Source: Candidatus Amulumruptor caecigallinarius
GTDB lineage: Bacteria > Bacteroidota > Bacteroidia > Bacteroidales > Muribaculaceae
Reading direction: 5' to 3'
DNA: 64,000 nt
NCBI GenBank assembly: GCA_944321825.1
Contig: CALUMU010000005.1
Coordinates: forward strand, 124,001-188,000
Position 1 is the first letter of the stretch, and the number at the start of each line of letters is the position of its first letter. The position numbers and the translations under genes were made by a program. The notes beneath the pieces were generated by a model. It was given only the letters and a program-made list of their open reading frames with translations. It was not told the DNA's origin and made no database searches. Below are positions 49,897-60,370 of this stretch, in pieces.

Positions 49897-51498
49897 TTAC
49901 CTTACCCACTGCAGGGGATTGAGTTTCTGACGCTCGTGACGCAGCTCGAAGTGGAGTACGTGACGGCCGTCGTTGTCGGGGTCGGGCTGCACCTGGCCAA
50001 TGGTCTGTCCGGTCTTGACGGCATCGCCGGTCTTGACCGACAGAGAGCTGATGCCTGCATAGATGGTGATGTATTCGCCATGGCGTATCATGACGATATT
50101 ATTGTAACCGGGCTGGTGGAACACGGCAGATACAGTGCCGTCGGCTATGGCACGGGCACGACGGTTGGATGACAGCATCTCTATGTCGATGCCCGAATTC
50201 TGAATCTCGATATTCGGGAAGTCGGGATGCGGATGACGTCCGAACGCGCTGATGACACGGTATTTGCCCTCTACCGGGAAAGGCAGACGGCCTTTCATGC
50301 GCGCAAACTGCGACACGGATGCCGAGGCCGTAATCGGAGCCGCCTGACGGACATCGCCGTCCGTGCGTTTTGACGGTTTGTCAGCCGAGGGCTGCTTGCC
50401 TGAGGACGTCGAGGAGCCGCTTTGCTTGCCACGCGCGGCCTGCTCCTGCCGGCGGCGTTCGCGTTCTGCCCTCTCGCGCTCTGCTTTCTCACGCCGTAGA
50501 CGTTCCTGCTCCATACGACGCTGCTCGGCGGCGATGAGACGGTCAAGCTCGCGGTCGAGTTTCTGCAATTTCTGCTGTTGCCGCGCCAGATGGGCCTGCA
50601 GCTGCGAGCCCTCCTGCTTGAGCCGCTCCACTATCTGCGAAGTCTCCCGAGAGTCACGCTCCACGCTGGCCTTGGCGGTGTTGAGGCGCACTATGTGTGC
50701 GTTTTTCTGACGCAGAAGTTCCGCCATGTCGGCCTGACGGCTGTGCAGGTCATCTACTGCCGTCAGCAGTTCCTGATGCTTGGCGCGCCGCCAACGCGAT
50801 ATCTGGCGTAGATAGCGCACACGCTGCAGTGATTCCTGAAACGACTCGGCGGCGAATACAAACGACAGCATATCCAACTGCCGCTCGGTGCCTTGCGACC
50901 GCCGCAATATGTCGCCATAACTTTCGCGAAGCCTCTCCACATGGTCACGCATCTGCTTTATGGTATCATCAAGCAGCTCTATGCGCTGCGATATGGCATC
51001 AGCATCGGCCTGAGTGGCGGCAATGACCGAAGTCTGCTGCGCTATGCGCGAGCGGAGGTCGTTGAGCCGGTTGAGCTGCGATGCCGTGGACCTGCGGTTC
51101 CGGTCAAGTTTGGCCGAAGTCTCCTTGATATCCTTGGCTGTAGCCTGCTGCTCGCGGCGGACATCCTTTGATGTACGCGAGGAGGAGGCTTTACCAGTCT
51201 TCTTGCGCGTGGTTTTCTTTTTTTTGGAGGTCGTTTTTCTCTTCTTGGAAGCAGATTTCTTCTTGGAAGCAGATTTCTTCTTAGAAGCAGCTTTCTTCTT
51301 AGATTGTGATGTCTTCTTTTTGGATGACGATTTGCCGCTCTGTGCGACAGTAGATGATGCGGCGACAGCAGAGGGGGCTTCACCCACGGCGGCTACCATC
51401 ATAAGAACCGCCACAGCTACTGCCCTAAGCAGCCGTAGCGACAGCCTGTGTTTTTCAAATTTATCGTGCAATAAAGCAGCTCCGCTCTTCATAATCAC
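49897..51498 (-). CDS. envC: EnvC-like protein: Lys-rich linker, coiled coils, degenerate M23 domain
   Basis: 533 residues. Signal region to ~47 (ending SAVAA), then a striking Ser/Lys-rich segment (56-103) encoded by an imperfect 18-bp repeat, then coiled coils (~110-350), then an M23/LytM domain at the C-terminus. The zinc ligands are mostly lost: HxGxD is NSGID, the Tyr-x-His is YAG, and the final HLH is VLH. The protein should therefore be non-catalytic, like EnvC, whose LytM domain activates the amidases that split septal peptidoglycan. It is the first gene of the operon with the flippase and the alkD-like gene. Confidence 0.85.
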   Translation of the reverse strand: MIMKSGAALLHDKFEKHRLSLRLLRAVAVAVLMMVAAVGEAPSAVAASSTVAQSGKSSSKKKTSQSKKKAASKKKSASKKKSASKKRKTTSKKKKTTRKKTGKASSSRTSKDVRREQQATAKDIKETSAKLDRNRRSTASQLNRLNDLRSRIAQQTSVIAATQADADAISQRIELLDDTIKQMRDHVERLRESYGDILRRSQGTERQLDMLSFVFAAESFQESLQRVRYLRQISRWRRAKHQELLTAVDDLHSRQADMAELLRQKNAHIVRLNTAKASVERDSRETSQIVERLKQEGSQLQAHLARQQQKLQKLDRELDRLIAAEQRRMEQERLRREKAERERAERERRRQEQAARGKQSGSSTSSGKQPSADKPSKRTDGDVRQAAPITASASVSQFARMKGRLPFPVEGKYRVISAFGRHPHPDFPNIEIQNSGIDIEMLSSNRRARAIADGTVSAVFHQPGYNNIVMIRHGEYITIYAGISSLSVKTGDAVKTGQTIGQVQPDPDNDGRHVLHFELRHERQKLNPLQWVR

Positions 51499-51632
51499 AA
51501 ATTTATGATTTTTTCGTGCGATTACCGCTATTTCGCTATTATAAATTCGTATAATGTCGGATAATATACAGGAATCTTAGGAGGCTTAGGAGACATACGA
51601 AGCCAAAGGACAAGGAAAATGGAGAAATGGAA

Positions 51633-51665
51633 GAGGGTGAGCCGCAGCAACAGCGGCCCACCCTC
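51633..51665 (-). terminator. Terminator of the SusC/D operon
   Basis: Stem GAGGGTG-A-GCCGC (51633-51645) with GCGGC-C-CACCCTC (51653-51665), one mismatch, 7-nt loop, 50 bp after the stop of the glycan-binding lipoprotein gene. 51499-51632 holds no gene and contains the EnvC-like promoter region. Confidence 0.75.
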
Positions 51666-51714
51666 AAAGGCGCATTATGAAAAGACGGGGGGATGCCCCC
51701 TAAGCTTATCCAGC

Positions 51715-53112
51715 TTACTTCTTGATGACGGTCACGTCAGATATGGTGATTACAGCACCCTCGGGAGCACCACCGAAGTCGAATACGAGCTTCATGGACG
51801 CAGCATCACCTTGTGCCATCTGGACATCTTCAAAGCGGTAAACCCATCCGCCTACAGGTATCTCATGGCGTGCGTTGAAGAGCATGTTGTCATCACTGTT
51901 CATATCGGTAAGCTTGACCGTAGCCCCGTTGAACTTGACAGGTTCGCCGTTGAGCGAGGCACTGACTTTGATAGAGCAGTCATAGTGGTCAGAGGCGTTG
52001 ACGGCCAGCGGGAGATTAACCCATGTATATTGAGCCTGCCATTCGTTAGCACCCACCGGACCGGGGATGGTAACTGTATGGACATTGCCGTCATGGGTGG
52101 AAATTATCTCTTGGCTGATCTCTGCCCAGTTATTGTCAGCCCAGAAGCATGTTTCTTCAAAGACACCGGCCTGGTCTATAGCGGCGAATACATTGCGCGG
52201 GTCGTTATAGTCGAACGCTTCGTTGAGCTCGGCCGGAGCTTCTACATTGTTCTGGTCAGACGGCAGGATACAGATATTCTCGATTATGACATTGGTGTTG
52301 TCGGGATTGCCTCCGAAGTCGAATATGATTTTGAGGTCCGACACACCACCGGCAAGGAGCTTGGTAGCGTAAAGCGCAATGGGCTCATCAGCAGGCACAC
52401 TGAAGTCCTTGTCAAGGAGTATATTGGGGTCTCCGGACGCGTTTTGGTTCATTTTGACCTTCATCGACGGGATTGCCTGAGTAGATGTCACGATCATAGA
52501 GACGTCATACTCGACACCGTCCTGCAGCGCAACACCAGTAGAGAAGCTGAACTGATTCTGCCAACGCTCGGATGTACCAGTGGGATAATCGATGGTAATC
52601 GAGTTTTCAGACGAATTATATGAATACGTGGGACCGCCAGGTATTTCCGCCCAACCTGGAGCATAATAATAGGCGAAATTGTCAAACGTTGCGCCCTGCA
52701 ACATGTTAAGACCAGCATTGGCATCGACATCGAAGCCTTCGAATCCGTTCATACGTGTTTTCAGCACCTCGAATTGCTTAACGACTACACCAGCCGACAT
52801 GCCGTTGCGGTTTTTAACCTTGCACTCGACGCTGTATATGCCTTTTTTACGGTAGAACTTGGTGAATTCGAAAGCCGAGCTGTAGGCACCGTCAACAATC
52901 CACACGGGTGTTATCCCGGTCATATCTACACCAGCGACAGGCTCGAACGAGAAGTGGGCGTTGTTATTTTCGTCCACGGTCACTTTAAAGCAGTTTTCGT
53001 AGAGCGACGCTTCCGGCAGATCGCCGTTTGCTCCATCGAATCTATCTTCGGAACAGGCAGATATCGCCAAGGCAAACAGGGAGATAAATGCCGAATATAT
53101 GATTTTTTTCAT
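51715..53112 (-). CDS. Surface glycan-binding lipoprotein (SGBP) of the PUL
   Basis: 465 residues. Lipobox ISAC (Cys20). After a PKD/Ig-like N-terminal ~100 residues (HFSFEPVAGVDMTGITPVW...YSVECKVKNRNG) come two carbohydrate-binding-like domains (~130-300 and ~300-465) that are repeats of each other: each has NNWAEI or GWAEIPGG, TYSYNSS or IISTHDG, an NQFSF/AQYTW strand, and ends with LVFDFGG or IIFDFGG...ISDVTVI. The pattern fits CBM4/CBM16-like sandwiches. It would sit on the cell surface and hold the glycan for the SusC/D pair. It is the last gene of the operon. Confidence 0.8.
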   Translation of the reverse strand: MKKIIYSAFISLFALAISACSEDRFDGANGDLPEASLYENCFKVTVDENNNAHFSFEPVAGVDMTGITPVWIVDGAYSSAFEFTKFYRKKGIYSVECKVKNRNGMSAGVVVKQFEVLKTRMNGFEGFDVDANAGLNMLQGATFDNFAYYYAPGWAEIPGGPTYSYNSSENSITIDYPTGTSERWQNQFSFSTGVALQDGVEYDVSMIVTSTQAIPSMKVKMNQNASGDPNILLDKDFSVPADEPIALYATKLLAGGVSDLKIIFDFGGNPDNTNVIIENICILPSDQNNVEAPAELNEAFDYNDPRNVFAAIDQAGVFEETCFWADNNWAEISQEIISTHDGNVHTVTIPGPVGANEWQAQYTWVNLPLAVNASDHYDCSIKVSASLNGEPVKFNGATVKLTDMNSDDNMLFNARHEIPVGGWVYRFEDVQMAQGDAASMKLVFDFGGAPEGAVITISDVTVIKK

Positions 53113-53138
53113 TGTATAATCGTATGGTTAAGACTTAC

Positions 53139-54713
53139 TTAATAATTGTTTTGAACCAGAGCCGGGTCCGCATCAATCTCCGACTGAGCAATCGGAATAT
53201 GCTTCTTCGAGGGAGACCATGAGCGGGTGCGGTAGCCGTAGTCGTCCGGGACAAGGACGGTAGAAGCACGGTTGGCATCCGAAACGCCCGATACGTTGTC
53301 GCAACGGACAAGGTCAAATGCGCGTTTGCCTTCGCCTACGAACTCAAGGTGGCGTTCGGTCAGGATATTGTCGAGGGTCGCACGCTCATGGCCGCTGACA
53401 TTTGCGCGCTGACGCACAAGGTTGAGCCACGTTTTGGCTTCGCCCGTTTCAGAGCCGCCGGTGCGGACATAGAGTTCGGCCGCGTTGAGAAGCACCTCGG
53501 AATAACGGTAGACACGGAGATTGTTGTTATAGTTCATCAGACCGTCGAAGTCGGTGGGCATATTGCCGTTGAGCGGACGGTATTTAGCCAGCCACAGGCC
53601 AGTGTCCTGATAACGCTTGGTGTAGCCTGAAGCAGATGCATCCCAAACGGTAGCCGCCAGACGCTCGTCAGTCGGACTGTACATGTCACGAGTCTCAGTG
53701 CGTACCGGGAAGAATCCCCAGCCGTCACCGCCGGCCCAAAGGTCATCGCCACCGTAGGAGTTGGGGGCAATCAGAGTGGGCAGGATGGTACCACCAGCAG
53801 AAATGGGCCAGTCCCAGCAGCGTTCGTGATTTTCGGAAGCGAAGTTGATTTCCCATACCGATTCGATGCTCCACTCGCCAGCAGTGGTCCATATGGAAGC
53901 GAAGTCGTCAACAAGGTCAAAATCAGGTGACTGAATCATCTCTCTCATATAAGAGAGAGCCTGCGAGAAGCGCGACTCGTCATTCTGGTACATGACAGCT
54001 TCGGCGTAAAGCATGTATGCCAAGCCCTGGGTCACACGACCAAGCTGAGTCTCATCGATGTTGCCGTTAGCATCCTTGTAGTACTTGAGCGGCAGCACAC
54101 CGGAAGTGATGATTTGCTCCAGCTCGGTGACGATGTTGGCATAGACCTCGTCGGCACGCATCTGAGGCGCGGTATAGGGAGGAGTCTGGACATTCTCGGT
54201 ATAGTAGGGAATGTTGCCGAAGAAGTGCCACAGAGTGTTGTAATAATAGGCACGGAGCAGACGGGCCTGCATACGGTAGCTTGCCTCCTTTTCGGGAGTT
54301 ATGGTTCCGTCAGGCACATAGTTGTCGAGGTAATAAATCACATCGTTGCAGCGCTTGACACCCCAGTAGCTGACACGCCATACGGATGACAGAGTGTGCT
54401 GGGCATCGGCTTCGAAGTTGAATATCGAGTGCCACTGGGAGTTGTCGCTCTTGTCGGCACCGCCGATCCAGAAATTGTCACCGGCCAGCTCTGCCATCAT
54501 ATTGATGGGGCTGTACTGCTGTCCGTCCCAATCGTATGTGTGAGTGGGGGCATAGGCAGCGATGAGAGCTTCCTGTACATGCTCATCAGTGGTATAGTAG
54601 TCCTCGATAGGGTCGCCGGTAGGATTTTCCACATCAAGGAAATCGTCGCTACATGCCGAGAGCGCCACTACCGGGGCACATATCAGCATCGCTTTGAATA
54701 TATTGAATTTCAT
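53139..54713 (-). CDS. SusD/RagB-family nutrient-binding outer-membrane lipoprotein
   Basis: 524 residues. Signal with lipobox LSAC (Cys21) followed by SDDFLDVENPTGDPIEDYYTT, the classical opening of SusD-like proteins (SDDFLD). TPR-helices (WGVKRCNDVIYYLDNYVP, ARLLRAYYYNTLWHFFGNIPYYTE) and the C-terminal RHLEFVGEGKRAFDLVR are diagnostic. It sits as a lid on the SusC barrel and binds an oligosaccharide. It follows SusC after 25 bp and precedes the SGBP after 26 bp. Confidence 0.96.
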   Translation of the reverse strand: MKFNIFKAMLICAPVVALSACSDDFLDVENPTGDPIEDYYTTDEHVQEALIAAYAPTHTYDWDGQQYSPINMMAELAGDNFWIGGADKSDNSQWHSIFNFEADAQHTLSSVWRVSYWGVKRCNDVIYYLDNYVPDGTITPEKEASYRMQARLLRAYYYNTLWHFFGNIPYYTENVQTPPYTAPQMRADEVYANIVTELEQIITSGVLPLKYYKDANGNIDETQLGRVTQGLAYMLYAEAVMYQNDESRFSQALSYMREMIQSPDFDLVDDFASIWTTAGEWSIESVWEINFASENHERCWDWPISAGGTILPTLIAPNSYGGDDLWAGGDGWGFFPVRTETRDMYSPTDERLAATVWDASASGYTKRYQDTGLWLAKYRPLNGNMPTDFDGLMNYNNNLRVYRYSEVLLNAAELYVRTGGSETGEAKTWLNLVRQRANVSGHERATLDNILTERHLEFVGEGKRAFDLVRCDNVSGVSDANRASTVLVPDDYGYRTRSWSPSKKHIPIAQSEIDADPALVQNNY

Positions 54714-54738
54714 GAGTTAGATTTCTTTATTGGGTTAA

Positions 54739-57700
54739 TTAGAATGACAGGTTCAAACCGACAGTCCATGTGCGAGCCTGGGGATATATACCACGGTCAA
54801 CGCCGAGAGAAGTGCCGCCAGAGGCGATTTCGGGGTCGAATCCGTGATACTTGGTCCATGTGAAGAAGTTTTCGGCCATTACATAGAAGCGAAGTTTAGA
54901 GATAGAGACTTTGCGGGTCCACTTTTCGGGGAGTGTGTAGCCCAAGCATATGTTCTTGAGTCTCAGATAAGAGCCGTCATAGACATAGAGGTCGGAAACT
55001 TTCCAGCTGTCATTGTTGCCGGCCACGAGACGGGGCACACGGTTAGAAGTGCCTTCGCCGGTCCAACGGTCGAGCACCCATTCGGGATAATTGCCGGAGT
55101 AGATGTCGCTGCGGTAGGTGCCGTCGAACACATCAGCACCGCTGACACCCTGGAGGAACAGGTTGAAATCCAACCCGCGCCACTCTACGTTGAGGTTCAA
55201 GCCGTATGTCCAGTCAGGAGTACCCTTACCGATGTTTGTGCGGTCATTGGTATCAATCACGCCGTCACCGTTGACATCGACATAGATGATGTCGCCAGGC
55301 TGTGCGTTGGGCTGGAGCATCTCGCCCTTAGAGTTGACGTAGCCTGCAATCTGGGCAGCGTTCTGGAATACGCCGCCTGTCTTGTAGCCGTAGAAGAACG
55401 GGAAAGGCTGGCCGTTTTCGGCACGTGTGATGATGCCGTCATAACCCTGGATGCCGTCAAGGTCAAGATAACCCTCGGCGTTACCGAGATTCTTCAGCTT
55501 GTTGTGGAGGTACGAAGCGTTACCCTTGATGGCGAACTGCACATCGGCTACGCGGAACTGGTAACCCAGCTCGAATTCGACACCTGAGTTCTCCATATCG
55601 CCGACATTGGCCAGAGGACGCTCTTCGCCGATGTATGCGGGGATAGGCATGTCGATAATCATACCGTTGGTCTTCTTGATGTAGTAGTCGGCACTGAACG
55701 TCAAGGCATTGTTGAAGAAGCCGAAATCAAGACCTATATCTGTCTGCTCTGATTCCTCCCACTTGAGGTCGGGGTTGGCGAGGCGGGCAGCCTTCGAGCC
55801 GATGTACTTCTGGGCATCGCGGCCGAAGAGGGTGTTGTAGTTCATGGCCGTAAGGGCTGTGTAGCCAAATTCGGGGATGTTGTCGTTACCGTTCTTACCC
55901 CAGCTGGCACGGAGCTTCAGGTTAGAGAGCCATGAGCGTGTGGGCTCCATGAAATTCTCGCGATGGATGTTCCAACCGGCAGATACAGAGGGGAATGTAC
56001 CGTATTTATGGTTAGCACCGAAGCGGCTCGAACCGTCGCGGCGGACAGTGACTTCAGCCATGTACTTACCGTCGTAGTTGTAACTACCGCGTGCGAAGTA
56101 AGAAGCCAGGCGGTGTTCGGTGTAACGGTTAGCACCTACGCCATAATGCACTTCGACACCTGTCAGGTTTCCAGCGTCGTCATAGATATTCTGGGTGCCG
56201 CCATAGGTATATTCCATCCACGGTTTGTTAAGGTTGATCAGACCCCAGCTGCTTCCGGAGAGGTCATCGCCCTTAAACTTGGTGGCCGACTGACCGAGGA
56301 CAACGCCAACATTGTGGGGCCCGAAGTCCTTTGACCAAGAGATGACGTTTTCAATCTGCCAGCGGTTGTTGTTGCCTTTGTACTTGCCGGCACTGGTGTG
56401 GCTGGCATTGTTGTTACCAGAGAGATAATACTTCTGGAGCGTAGCACTTTCGTTGCCGTAGAACGAGAGGTCGGCTGCATAGCTGAAACGGTACTTGATG
56501 TTGTCCCAGATGCTGACCGTAGCGGAGAAGTTACCTACGAACTTGTGAGTCCAGGCCTTGGTGGGCTGGAGAGCCATCATGGCCAGCGGGTTGTTGATTT
56601 CCTGATACGAACCGCCATAACCGGGGACGGTGTAAGGCAGACCGGTGTTGGGGTCGGTGAGCAGGTCGTAGTCGCTATAGTAAGCCTTCATAGCTTCAGC
56701 TACGCTTCCGGTGGCCACGGGAGCAAGAGTCGGAGCCAGATAGAGAGCGGAGCCTAGGATAGAACCGAACTCCGAGTTGGTGCTGACACCTGTCGAATGG
56801 GTGCGCATGTATGCGAGGTTGGCACCGAGCTCGACATTGTTGAGCCAGCTACGCTCTTTTGTAGCGTCATAGATATTATATGTGGTATTGGAGCGGAGGG
56901 TCAGACGGTCATAGTTAGAATGTCCGTAATTACCGCCGACAATACCGTCCTGGGTGAAATAACCGAGGGAGAAATAATAGTTGACCTTATCAGTAGCTCC
57001 CGACACTGAAACGTCATGATTCATGATCGGGGCATTGTCGTTGAACACGAGATCCTGCCAGTCGGTACCGCCGCCAATAATCGGGTCACCGTTAGAGTCG
57101 GTCAGGTTGTAGGGGTTGGCAAACACCGGAGCCTGGCCGCCGTTGATGGCGCGTTCGTTTTGCAGGATAGCATAGTCAGTGGCGTTGGTCATCTTGCGAC
57201 GCTTCCAAGGACTCTGCCATCCATAGGAGAAGTTGTAGTTGATCTTGGCCTTGCCCTCTTTGCCTTTCTTGGTTGTCACGAGAACGACACCGTTGGCGGC
57301 ACGGGCACCGTAGATGGCACCAGAGGCGGCATCTTTCAGCACCTCAATCGACTCGATGTCGTTAGGGTTGACAAAGTCGAAGGCATCGTCGATAGGCATA
57401 CCGTCGACAATGTAGAGAGGGTCGGAGTCGTTAATCGTACCTGTACCACGGATACGCACACGCGAACCTTCACCCGGCTGGCCTGAGTTGGAGGTAACGT
57501 TTACGCCAGCGGCCAGACCTTTAAGGGCGTTGTCCATTCGCACAGGAGCGACATGCGAAAGGTCATCGGACGAGACTTTGGCGATAGAAGCCGTCACGAC
57601 GCTCTTTTTTTGCACGCCATAGCCGACCACGACCACTTCGTCAAGGACCTGGGAGTCCTCTGACATCTTCACTACAACCCCGGCCATGTCAGAAGCGCCG

Positions 57701-57945
57701 ACATTGAGAGTCTGGGGTTCAAAACCTACATAGCTGAACTTCAGCTCAGAGTTTTCAGGAACAGAGATTACAAAATTACCATCGATGTCGGTAGAAGTGC
57801 CCATCTTGGAACCTGCTACCATCACTGATACTCCAATAAGCGGTTCGTCGTCTGACTTCTGAACCACTGTGCCGGAGACTTTTACATCCGCCCAAGATGA
57901 GAGCGCCGTAAGCCCCATGGCAAATACTGCTAATTGTTTTAACAT
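54739..57945 (-). CDS. SusC/RagA-family TonB-linked outer-membrane protein
   Basis: 1068 residues. The signal peptide is followed by the carboxypeptidase-regulatory-like domain (VSGTVVQKSDDEPLIGVSVMVAGSK...GYEP-like FSYVGFEPQTL), then the plug with DEVVVVGYGVQKKS (TonB box region) and IDDAFDFVNPNDIESIEVLKDAASGAIYGARAANGVVLVTTKKG. The remaining ~800 residues are barrel strands, ending in TVGLNLSF with a terminal Phe. It imports oligosaccharides in a TonB-dependent way with SusD. It starts 59 bp after GH3 in the operon. Confidence 0.97.
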   Translation of the reverse strand: MLKQLAVFAMGLTALSSWADVKVSGTVVQKSDDEPLIGVSVMVAGSKMGTSTDIDGNFVISVPENSELKFSYVGFEPQTLNVGASDMAGVVVKMSEDSQVLDEVVVVGYGVQKKSVVTASIAKVSSDDLSHVAPVRMDNALKGLAAGVNVTSNSGQPGEGSRVRIRGTGTINDSDPLYIVDGMPIDDAFDFVNPNDIESIEVLKDAASGAIYGARAANGVVLVTTKKGKEGKAKINYNFSYGWQSPWKRRKMTNATDYAILQNERAINGGQAPVFANPYNLTDSNGDPIIGGGTDWQDLVFNDNAPIMNHDVSVSGATDKVNYYFSLGYFTQDGIVGGNYGHSNYDRLTLRSNTTYNIYDATKERSWLNNVELGANLAYMRTHSTGVSTNSEFGSILGSALYLAPTLAPVATGSVAEAMKAYYSDYDLLTDPNTGLPYTVPGYGGSYQEINNPLAMMALQPTKAWTHKFVGNFSATVSIWDNIKYRFSYAADLSFYGNESATLQKYYLSGNNNASHTSAGKYKGNNNRWQIENVISWSKDFGPHNVGVVLGQSATKFKGDDLSGSSWGLINLNKPWMEYTYGGTQNIYDDAGNLTGVEVHYGVGANRYTEHRLASYFARGSYNYDGKYMAEVTVRRDGSSRFGANHKYGTFPSVSAGWNIHRENFMEPTRSWLSNLKLRASWGKNGNDNIPEFGYTALTAMNYNTLFGRDAQKYIGSKAARLANPDLKWEESEQTDIGLDFGFFNNALTFSADYYIKKTNGMIIDMPIPAYIGEERPLANVGDMENSGVEFELGYQFRVADVQFAIKGNASYLHNKLKNLGNAEGYLDLDGIQGYDGIITRAENGQPFPFFYGYKTGGVFQNAAQIAGYVNSKGEMLQPNAQPGDIIYVDVNGDGVIDTNDRTNIGKGTPDWTYGLNLNVEWRGLDFNLFLQGVSGADVFDGTYRSDIYSGNYPEWVLDRWTGEGTSNRVPRLVAGNNDSWKVSDLYVYDGSYLRLKNICLGYTLPEKWTRKVSISKLRFYVMAENFFTWTKYHGFDPEIASGGTSLGVDRGIYPQARTWTVGLNLSF

Positions 57946-58004
57946 GTGACTGGTTTTTATGGTTAACTTTAAGGTTTAAGTTAGTATTCACTTAATTAAT
58001 TCAC

Positions 58005-60263
58005 TTAATTCACTTTGAAATCTTTAGCCAGATCAGCTTTGCTGCTGCCGCCTATATAGAGGGTGAAATCGCCCGGCTCTACGGCAAACTTCATGTCGAG
58101 GCCGGTAAAGGCGAGTTCCTTGACAGGCAGCTCGAAGCTGACAGTCGTGGATTCATGCGGCTTCAGGGTCACGCGGCTATACTGCTTAAGCTCGCGCACC
58201 GGGCGGGTCACAGAGCCGAAATGGTCTTTGACATAAAGCTGCACAACCTCGGTGGCTTCCATGTCGCCGTCGTTGGTCAGAGTGACCGAAGCACGTATAG
58301 TACCGTCAGGCGTGTAGCTGTCGCTATCGAGACGGAGGTCGGAATATGTGAACCTGCCGTAGCTCAAACCGTAGCCAAAAGGATACAGCGGACCGAATCC
58401 GGCATCGAAATAGTAGCTCGAACAGCCGGTAGAGGTCATGGGAGCTTCGATAGGGGCATCATACATCAGCGTCTCCTTGCCTGTGGCAGGACGGCCTGTG
58501 GCATGCTGGTTATAGTATAAAGGAGTCTGGCCTGAAAATCGGGGCAACGAAACAGGCAGCTTGCCTGACGGCGACACTTTGCCGAACAGTATATCAGCAA
58601 TCGCCGGACCTCCCATGGTGCCGGGATGGAATACATAGAGCAACGCGTCGCTGATTTCGTCGACACTCGGTATGGCCATCGGACGGCCCGTCATCACCAC
58701 TGTCACCAAGGGCTTGCCTGTGGCTTTCAGGGCTTCAAGATATTCATTCTGTGCCCCCGGCAGAGTGATGTCGGCCCTTGAATGTCCTTCACCCGAAAGG
58801 ATGCTCTCCTCACCCATCACGGCAACAATCACGTCTGCCCCGGATGCCTTGCGGCAGGCTTCTGCAACGCCGGCTGTGGACCTGTCACGGCTGAATGTCA
58901 GACAGGGATCGAACACAATTTCTACATCTGACCCGAACTGGTCACGCATGGCTTTGGCGATGGTCACGGTACGGGACTTTTCGCCATCGAAAGTCCAGGT
59001 ACCCATCTGCTCGTGGGGCGCATCGGCCAACGGTCCTGTCAAGAAAACCTTTTTGACACCTTTGAGAGGAAGCACTCCATTGTTTTTGAGCAATATCGCG
59101 CTCTCTTCGGCCGCTTTCCGGGCTGCGGCAAGATGTTGCGGGTCATATTTGACACTTTGAGGGGTCACGACATAGGGATTTTCAAACAGTCCGAGCATGA
59201 ACTTGACACGCAGGACGTTTTTCACGGCGTTGTCGATGTCGCCCATGCTCACTTTGCCGGACTCAATCAACTGCTTAAGGTGGCTGATGTAAGCGTATCC
59301 CTCCATATCCATGTCGACACCGGCATTGAAAGCTCGGTCGGCAGCATTGCTCAGGTCGGGACAAAAGCCATGGGGTATCATTTGCTGGATGCTGCCCCAG
59401 TCGCTGACCACAAATCCCTTGAAGCCCCACTCGTCACGGAGGACATCCTTGAGGAGAGCCCTGTTGCCAGTAGCGGGAACTCCATCATTGTCATTAAACG
59501 AGGTCATGAATGTAAGGACACCTGCCTCGACAGCGGCCTTGAACGGCGGAAGATACACATCGCGGAGCTGGCGGGGCGGTATGTAGGTGGAGTTGTAGTC
59601 ACGTCCGCTCTCCGATGCTCCGTAGCCCACGAAGTGCTTGGCACAAGCCGCGATCGAAGTGGGATCCGACGGGTCTTCGCCTTGGAGGCCACGGATATTT
59701 GCCACAGCCAGGCGTGTCGACAGATATGTGTCCTCGCCGAAGCTCTCGGCGATACGGCCCCAACGGGCATCGCGCGAGATGTCCATCATGGGAGTGAAAG
59801 TCCAGCGGATGCCGTCAGAAGAGGCCTCTACAGCCGCCACACGGCCACCCAACTCTACTATAGCATCGTCAAAAGTCGCCGCCTGACCCAGCGGGATGGG
59901 GAAAACAGTCTTATAGCCGTGGATTACGTCACGCGCCATAAGCACCGGTATGCCGAGACGTGATTTCTCCATAGCGACCTTCTGGATTGCATCGGCGTTG
60001 TCAGGCGTGACGATATTAAGCAGCGAGCCGATATTTCCAGCCTGGACTTCCGACTGCCACATTTTCATCGCCTCCTCCCCTTCATAAAAACTGCGCTGGT
60101 TGAGCTGGCCTATCTTCTCGTCAATGGTCATGCGCGAAAGCAGGTCATTGACGCGGTCCTCAACCGGAGCATCAGCTTTCTTGTAAGTGAAGTCGCCGGC
60201 GGCGTACAGCATGTTGCCTGTAGCAAGCAACAGCGTAGCCATTAAGGCTTTTCCATACTTCAT
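58005..60263 (-). CDS. bglX: Glycoside hydrolase family 3 beta-glucosidase
   Basis: 752 residues, with a signal peptide (cut near AAG). The N-terminal TIM barrel has the nucleophile Asp288 in GFVVSDWG and the substrate motifs RDVIHGYKTVFPIPLGQA and KHFVGYG; the second alpha/beta-domain and the C-terminal fibronectin-III-like domain (LTNDGDMEATEVVQLYVKD) follow. Length and domain order are those of BglX-type periplasmic beta-glucosidases. In the PUL it probably releases glucose from beta-glucan oligosaccharides. It lies 107 bp after GH16 and 59 bp before susC. Confidence 0.95.
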   Translation of the reverse strand: MKYGKALMATLLLATGNMLYAAGDFTYKKADAPVEDRVNDLLSRMTIDEKIGQLNQRSFYEGEEAMKMWQSEVQAGNIGSLLNIVTPDNADAIQKVAMEKSRLGIPVLMARDVIHGYKTVFPIPLGQAATFDDAIVELGGRVAAVEASSDGIRWTFTPMMDISRDARWGRIAESFGEDTYLSTRLAVANIRGLQGEDPSDPTSIAACAKHFVGYGASESGRDYNSTYIPPRQLRDVYLPPFKAAVEAGVLTFMTSFNDNDGVPATGNRALLKDVLRDEWGFKGFVVSDWGSIQQMIPHGFCPDLSNAADRAFNAGVDMDMEGYAYISHLKQLIESGKVSMGDIDNAVKNVLRVKFMLGLFENPYVVTPQSVKYDPQHLAAARKAAEESAILLKNNGVLPLKGVKKVFLTGPLADAPHEQMGTWTFDGEKSRTVTIAKAMRDQFGSDVEIVFDPCLTFSRDRSTAGVAEACRKASGADVIVAVMGEESILSGEGHSRADITLPGAQNEYLEALKATGKPLVTVVMTGRPMAIPSVDEISDALLYVFHPGTMGGPAIADILFGKVSPSGKLPVSLPRFSGQTPLYYNQHATGRPATGKETLMYDAPIEAPMTSTGCSSYYFDAGFGPLYPFGYGLSYGRFTYSDLRLDSDSYTPDGTIRASVTLTNDGDMEATEVVQLYVKDHFGSVTRPVRELKQYSRVTLKPHESTTVSFELPVKELAFTGLDMKFAVEPGDFTLYIGGSSKADLAKDFKVN

Positions 60264-60370
60264 TGCAATAAAAAAGATGTGTTTTTAGGTTAATGGATGA
60301 AACTCTGATAAAATATTGTGTATATGTGATTGAGAGAATGTGCGTATGCACGGATTACCGTCTTAGCCAC

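Noticed and set aside
51245..51300. CRISPR-like repeats
   Set aside because: The imperfect 18-bp repeats are inside the coding region for the Ser/Lys-rich segment, are adjacent without spacers and follow codons.
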